DNA of 64,000 nucleotides, taken from Clostridium sp. M62/1. Its GTDB lineage: Bacteria > Bacillota > Clostridia > Lachnospirales > Lachnospiraceae. A model generated the notes under the pieces. That model searched no databases and was not told the DNA's origin. It worked only from the letters and a program-made list of their open reading frames with translations. Shown piece after piece: positions 56,373 to 64,000 of this stretch (its first letter is position 1; each line of letters opens with the position of its first letter). Both the position numbers and the translations under genes were made by a program. The stretch spans positions 348,501-412,500 of the forward strand of contig NZ_CP085988.1 of assembly GCF_020736365.1 (NCBI RefSeq). Reading direction: 5' to 3'.

Positions 56373-57491
56373 ATGAAGCTATCATTTGAAAAAGACTCAC
56401 TGTTAAACGGCATCAATATTGTTCTCAAGGCTGTGCCATCCAAGACGACCATGCCGATTCTGGAATGTATCCTTATCGATGCAACGGGAACAGAAATCAA
56501 ACTGACCGGCAATGACATGGAGCTGGGAATTGAAACCCAGGTGGAGGGGCTGATTCTTGAACGGGGAAAGGTAGCCCTGGATGCAAAGCTCTTTTCCGAC
56601 ATTATCAGAAAGCTTTCCGGAGAGGAATCTCCCATTATCATAGAATCTGATGAAAAAAACAACACCACCATTTCCTGTGATAAGTCCGTATTTAAAATCC
56701 AGGGAAAGGACGGGGATGAATTTTCCTACATCCCTCATATTGAAAGAGATCGCTATATTACGCTCTCCCAGTTTACCTTAAAAGAGGTTATTCGTCAGAC
56801 TCTTTTCTCCATTTCACCGAATGACAGCAACAAAATGATGACTGGCGAGCTGTTTGAAGTCAATGACAATGAGCTGAAAGTGGTATCTCTGGACGGACAC
56901 CGCATGTCCATCCGAAAAATTGAGCTGAAGGATCACTACAATGATATAAAAGTGATCGTTCCTGGCAAAACTCTCGGTGAGATCAGCAAGATCCTGAACG
57001 GCGACAATGAGTCGGAAGTGCAGATTTTCTTCAGCTCCAACCACATTATGTTCGAATTTGATTCCACTCTGGTGGTATCCCGTCTGATCGAGGGAGAATA
57101 TTTCCGGATCAGCCAGATGCTTTCCAGCGACTACGAGACAAAGGTCAATGTAAACCGCCGTGCCTTCCTGGACAGCATCGAGAGAGCCAGCATCCTGATC
57201 CGCGAAAATGATAAAAAACCGATCATTATCACGATCACAGATGAGGGAATGCAGCTTAAGATGAACTCTGCCTATGGAACCATGAACGCCGAGGTGGGGA
57301 TCACGAAGTTTGGAAAGGATATCATGATCGGCTTTAACCCGAAATTCCTCATCGACGCACTGCGGATCATCGATGACGAGGAGGTTACTCTCTATATGAT
57401 GAATCCGAAATCTCCGTGCTTTATCAAGGATGACGAGGAGAATTATATTTATCTGATCCTTCCGGTCAACTTCAACGCAGCTGCCATATAG
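56373..57491 (+). CDS. dnaN: DNA polymerase III sliding clamp (beta subunit)
   Basis: Protein of 372 residues that forms the ring clamp for replication. It starts MKLSFEKDSLLNGINIVLKA, with three clamp domains (about 1-120, 128-245, 248-372) and the ending YIYLILPVNF. Length is normal. It follows the oriC gap after dnaA. Confidence 0.97.
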   Translation: MKLSFEKDSLLNGINIVLKAVPSKTTMPILECILIDATGTEIKLTGNDMELGIETQVEGLILERGKVALDAKLFSDIIRKLSGEESPIIIESDEKNNTTISCDKSVFKIQGKDGDEFSYIPHIERDRYITLSQFTLKEVIRQTLFSISPNDSNKMMTGELFEVNDNELKVVSLDGHRMSIRKIELKDHYNDIKVIVPGKTLGEISKILNGDNESEVQIFFSSNHIMFEFDSTLVVSRLIEGEYFRISQMLSSDYETKVNVNRRAFLDSIERASILIRENDKKPIIITITDEGMQLKMNSAYGTMNAEVGITKFGKDIMIGFNPKFLIDALRIIDDEEVTLYMMNPKSPCFIKDDEENYIYLILPVNFNAAAI

Positions 57492-57706
57492 GCGGCTGCC
57501 CCGTTCAGAGCAGGGCGAAGGTTTCAAGTGATGCCAAGGAGAACAGGGAGCGGGCGGAGAATTGTAGAGACATTATGCCGGTGTGAAGCTGTCAGACAAC
57601 TTTCGGATAAATGCAGTCCGCGGCAGACGCACACAGAGAAAAAGCAAAGCGAATAAATATACATTTATACATAAAACTGGAAAACTACGAAAAGGAGCAG
57701 CAGAGC

Positions 57707-57916
57707 ATGGAAGTCATTAAACTCAGGGAGGAGTATATCAAGCTGGGTCAGGCCTTAAAGGCAGCAGGCCTGGCAGAGTCCGGGGTGGATGCCAAGTTTG
57801 CCATCCAGGACGGACTGGTGAAGGTGAACGGAGCTGTGGAGCTTCAAAGGGGAAAGAAACTCTACGACGGAGACCTGGTGGAGTTTCAGGGAAACACCAT
57901 CAAAATTGAAAAGTAG
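57707..57916 (+). CDS. yaaA: S4 domain RNA-binding protein YaaA
   Basis: Protein of 69 residues: MEVIKLREEYIKLGQALKAA then LAESGVDAKFAIQDGLVKVN and LVEFQGNTIKIEK. It is the short S4-domain protein encoded between dnaN and recF in Firmicutes. ATG 57,707 has AAAAGGAG upstream; an in-frame start further upstream lacks a ribosome site. Confidence 0.93.
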   Translation: MEVIKLREEYIKLGQALKAAGLAESGVDAKFAIQDGLVKVNGAVELQRGKKLYDGDLVEFQGNTIKIEK

Positions 57917-57978
57917 GGGACAGTCAGAAACAGGAAAGTCTGATTTCTGGCTGTTTCATGGATTTTCAGGGGAACAAC

Positions 57979-59064
57979 ATGTTTGTAGAATCGATCGAGT
58001 TAAAGAATTACCGCAATTACGGCAGCCTCAGTATGGTTTTTGATCCGGGAACCAATGTCCTCTATGGGGACAATGCCCAGGGAAAGACAAACGTGTTGGA
58101 GGCCGTTTACGTCTGTGCCACCACAAAGTCCCACAGAGGCAGCAAGGATAAGGAGATCATCCGTTTTGCAGAGGATGAATCCCACATCAAAATGAATATC
58201 AGGAAGGACAATGTGCCCTACCGGATTGACATGCACCTTAAAAAGAATAAGACAAAGGGAATCGCCATTAACGGCGTTCCCATACGCAGGGCCAGCGAGC
58301 TGTTCGGCATCGTAAATGTGGTATTTTTTTCCCCGGAGGATTTAAACATCATTAAAAACGGGCCAGCAGAGCGCAGGCGCTTTGTGGATCTGGAGCTGTG
58401 CCAGCTCAACAGGCTCTATGTCCACGCACTGGTTCAGTACAACCGCACTCTGACTCAGAGAAATAAGCTGTTAAAGGAGCTGCCCTTTAAGCCGGAGCTT
58501 CTGGAAACCCTGGATATCTGGGATATGCAGCTGGTTTCCTTTGGAAGGGAGCTGATCCGGTACCGCAGGGAATTTGCCGGGGAGCTCAATGAGATGATAC
58601 GGGACATCCACCGCCAGCTTTCCGGCGGGAGGGAGGAGCTTGTCATCTGCTATGAGCCGAATACAGAGGAAGAGGCCTTTGAGACAGCTCTGAAAAGGGG
58701 ACGGGAAGCAGATATACGACAGAAGACCACCCTCTCCGGCCCCCACCGGGACGATTTAAGCTTCAGCGTAAACGGCGTTGACATCCGGCGCTTCGGCTCC
58801 CAGGGGCAGCAGAGGACGGCGGCCCTCTCCCTGAAGCTTGCGGAAATTGAGCTGGTGAAAAAGATTGTGAAAGACTACCCTGTTCTTCTGCTGGACGATG
58901 TGCTGTCGGAGCTGGATTCGGGACGCCAGCAGCACCTGCTCTCAGGGATCAGGCATATTCAGACGATCATTACCTGCACAGGACTGGACGATTTTGTCGC
59001 CCATGCCTTTCACATAGACCGGGTATTCCGGATCGTAAACGGAACTGTAAAGGAAGAAGAATAG
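57979..59064 (+). CDS. recF: DNA replication/repair protein RecF
   Basis: Protein of 361 residues. Walker A YGDNAQGKTNVLEAVY (about 29-44), the signature motif FGSQGQQRTAALSLKLAEIE and Walker B LLLDDVLSELD are present. RecF loads RecA at gaps. ATG 57,979 (MFVESIELKNYRNYG) has CAGGGGA upstream; the ATG at 57,958 has none. It is 14 nt before gyrB. Confidence 0.96.
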   Translation: MFVESIELKNYRNYGSLSMVFDPGTNVLYGDNAQGKTNVLEAVYVCATTKSHRGSKDKEIIRFAEDESHIKMNIRKDNVPYRIDMHLKKNKTKGIAINGVPIRRASELFGIVNVVFFSPEDLNIIKNGPAERRRFVDLELCQLNRLYVHALVQYNRTLTQRNKLLKELPFKPELLETLDIWDMQLVSFGRELIRYRREFAGELNEMIRDIHRQLSGGREELVICYEPNTEEEAFETALKRGREADIRQKTTLSGPHRDDLSFSVNGVDIRRFGSQGQQRTAALSLKLAEIELVKKIVKDYPVLLLDDVLSELDSGRQQHLLSGIRHIQTIITCTGLDDFVAHAFHIDRVFRIVNGTVKEEE

Positions 59065-59068
59065 TTAG

Positions 59069-60988
<1,920 letters not shown>

Positions 60989-61080
60989 GACTGCCTGAAC
61001 AGAGAAGAAAATGGCCCGAAAAGCTGAACGTTCCGGGCCGTGTTCCCTGCAGGCAGGCCCCACATTTTGGAGGATAAAAA

Positions 61081-63648
<2,568 letters not shown>

Positions 63649-63737
63649 GAGGAGAGATCCTGTCCGCTTATAATGAGCAGTCCCAGGTATATCAAGAAGC
63701 TGTGAGGCAGAAAAGCGTTTAATAAATGTTCGTTTTG

Positions 63738-63782
63738 ACAGACAGGTCCCGGCCGGGCTATTTGGGGCCGGAACCTGTCTGT
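63738..63782 (+). terminator. Terminator downstream of gyrA
   Basis: Strong stem acagacaggtcccggcc / ggccggaacctgtctgt (one mismatch) followed by GTTTC. It lies 90 bp after the gyrA stop. Confidence 0.8.
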
Positions 63783-63817
63783 GTTTCATTAGGGAGAAAA
63801 AATCGGGAGGAAGCGTC

Positions 63818-64000
63818 ATGAGAAGCGTCTGTACAGATGAGATTACAGAGAATATCAAAGAAATGTGCATTGAGGCCAACCATTTTCTTTCAGAGGATAT
63901 GAGAGAGGTTTTTGAGCAGAGTGTCCGGGAGGAAAAGTCTCCTCTGGGAAGTCAGATCTTAGGTCAGCTGGAGGAAAATCTGAAGATTGCCGGAGAGGAT
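63818..64000 (+). CDS. Fumarate hydratase class I, alpha subunit (partial)
   Basis: The first 61 residues are inside the window: MRSVCTDEITENIKEMCIEA then NHFLSEDMREVFEQSVREEK and SPLGSQILGQLEENLKIAGED. This resembles the N-terminus of the class I fumarate hydratase/tartrate dehydratase alpha subunit (EKSPLG motif). The [4Fe-4S] cysteines lie beyond the window. ATG 63,818 has a GGGAGG site. The enzyme would interconvert fumarate and malate. Confidence 0.75.
   Translation, partial: MRSVCTDEITENIKEMCIEANHFLSEDMREVFEQSVREEKSPLGSQILGQLEENLKIAGED

Overview
This 64 kb window covers the chromosomal origin region of an anaerobic Firmicute, most likely a Lachnospiraceae species (Clostridium cluster XIVa type). 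The support is the gene order rpmH-rnpA-yidD-yidC-jag-mnmE-mnmG-rsmG-parA-parB on the minus strand, diverging from dnaA-dnaN-yaaA-recF-gyrB-gyrA on the plus strand. DUF3881 and DUF4446 genes next to parB fit that family, as do five parS sites and clusters of DnaA boxes on both sides of dnaA. Species cannot be fixed from the sequence alone.

Layout. (1) 1-37,898: the end of a large GC-rich integrative conjugative element (ICE) of the Tn1549/CTn2 general type. It carries VirB4 (cut by the window start), PrgI, an MT-A70 methyltransferase, a TrbL/VirB6-like protein, Maff2 (split), VirD4, PcfB, a phage-type antirepressor, a DUF6017 protein, ParB and ParA. It ends at a tRNA-Arg(CCT) gene. (2) 3,888-30,702: foreign DNA nested in the ICE. 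The small ICE gene Maff2 is cut in two by a 26.8 kb integrative mobilizable element (element A: large serine recombinase, VapE, CHC2 primase, MobQ-type MobA/MobL relaxase, DUF3847, TnpV). Element A is interrupted by element B (9,964-18,140), which splits a membrane-anchored XRE regulator gene exactly in frame. B carries its own serine recombinase, a MobT/Rep_trans relaxase with an ICEBs1/Tn916-like oriT, and a complete ribD-ribE-ribBA-ribH operon under an FMN riboswitch. Element C (about 22.9-29.6 kb) carries a third serine recombinase, TnpW, a DnaC-like ATPase, a RepA-like protein, a relaxase and MobC. (3) 37,899-38,262: the intact tRNA-Arg followed by three copies of its 5' half, spaced 92-103 bp. 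(4) 38.3-53.7 kb: chromosome partition, tRNA modification and membrane-insertion genes. (5) 53.7-64 kb: oriC, replication initiation and gyrase genes, ending in the start of a fumarate hydratase gene.

How the parts fit. The ICE supplies type IV secretion (VirB4, VirD4, TrbL, PrgI). The three nested elements supply three different relaxases (MobQ, MobT, MobP-like), and each could use conjugation machinery in trans. The clearest metabolic cargo is the AT-rich riboflavin operon, which could make a recipient independent of external riboflavin. The origin side is ordinary housekeeping apart from two tandem DUF3841 genes between rpmH and dnaA, a Gly in place of the usual acidic residue in the GyrA quinolone-resistance region, and dense palindromic repeats between mnmE and jag.
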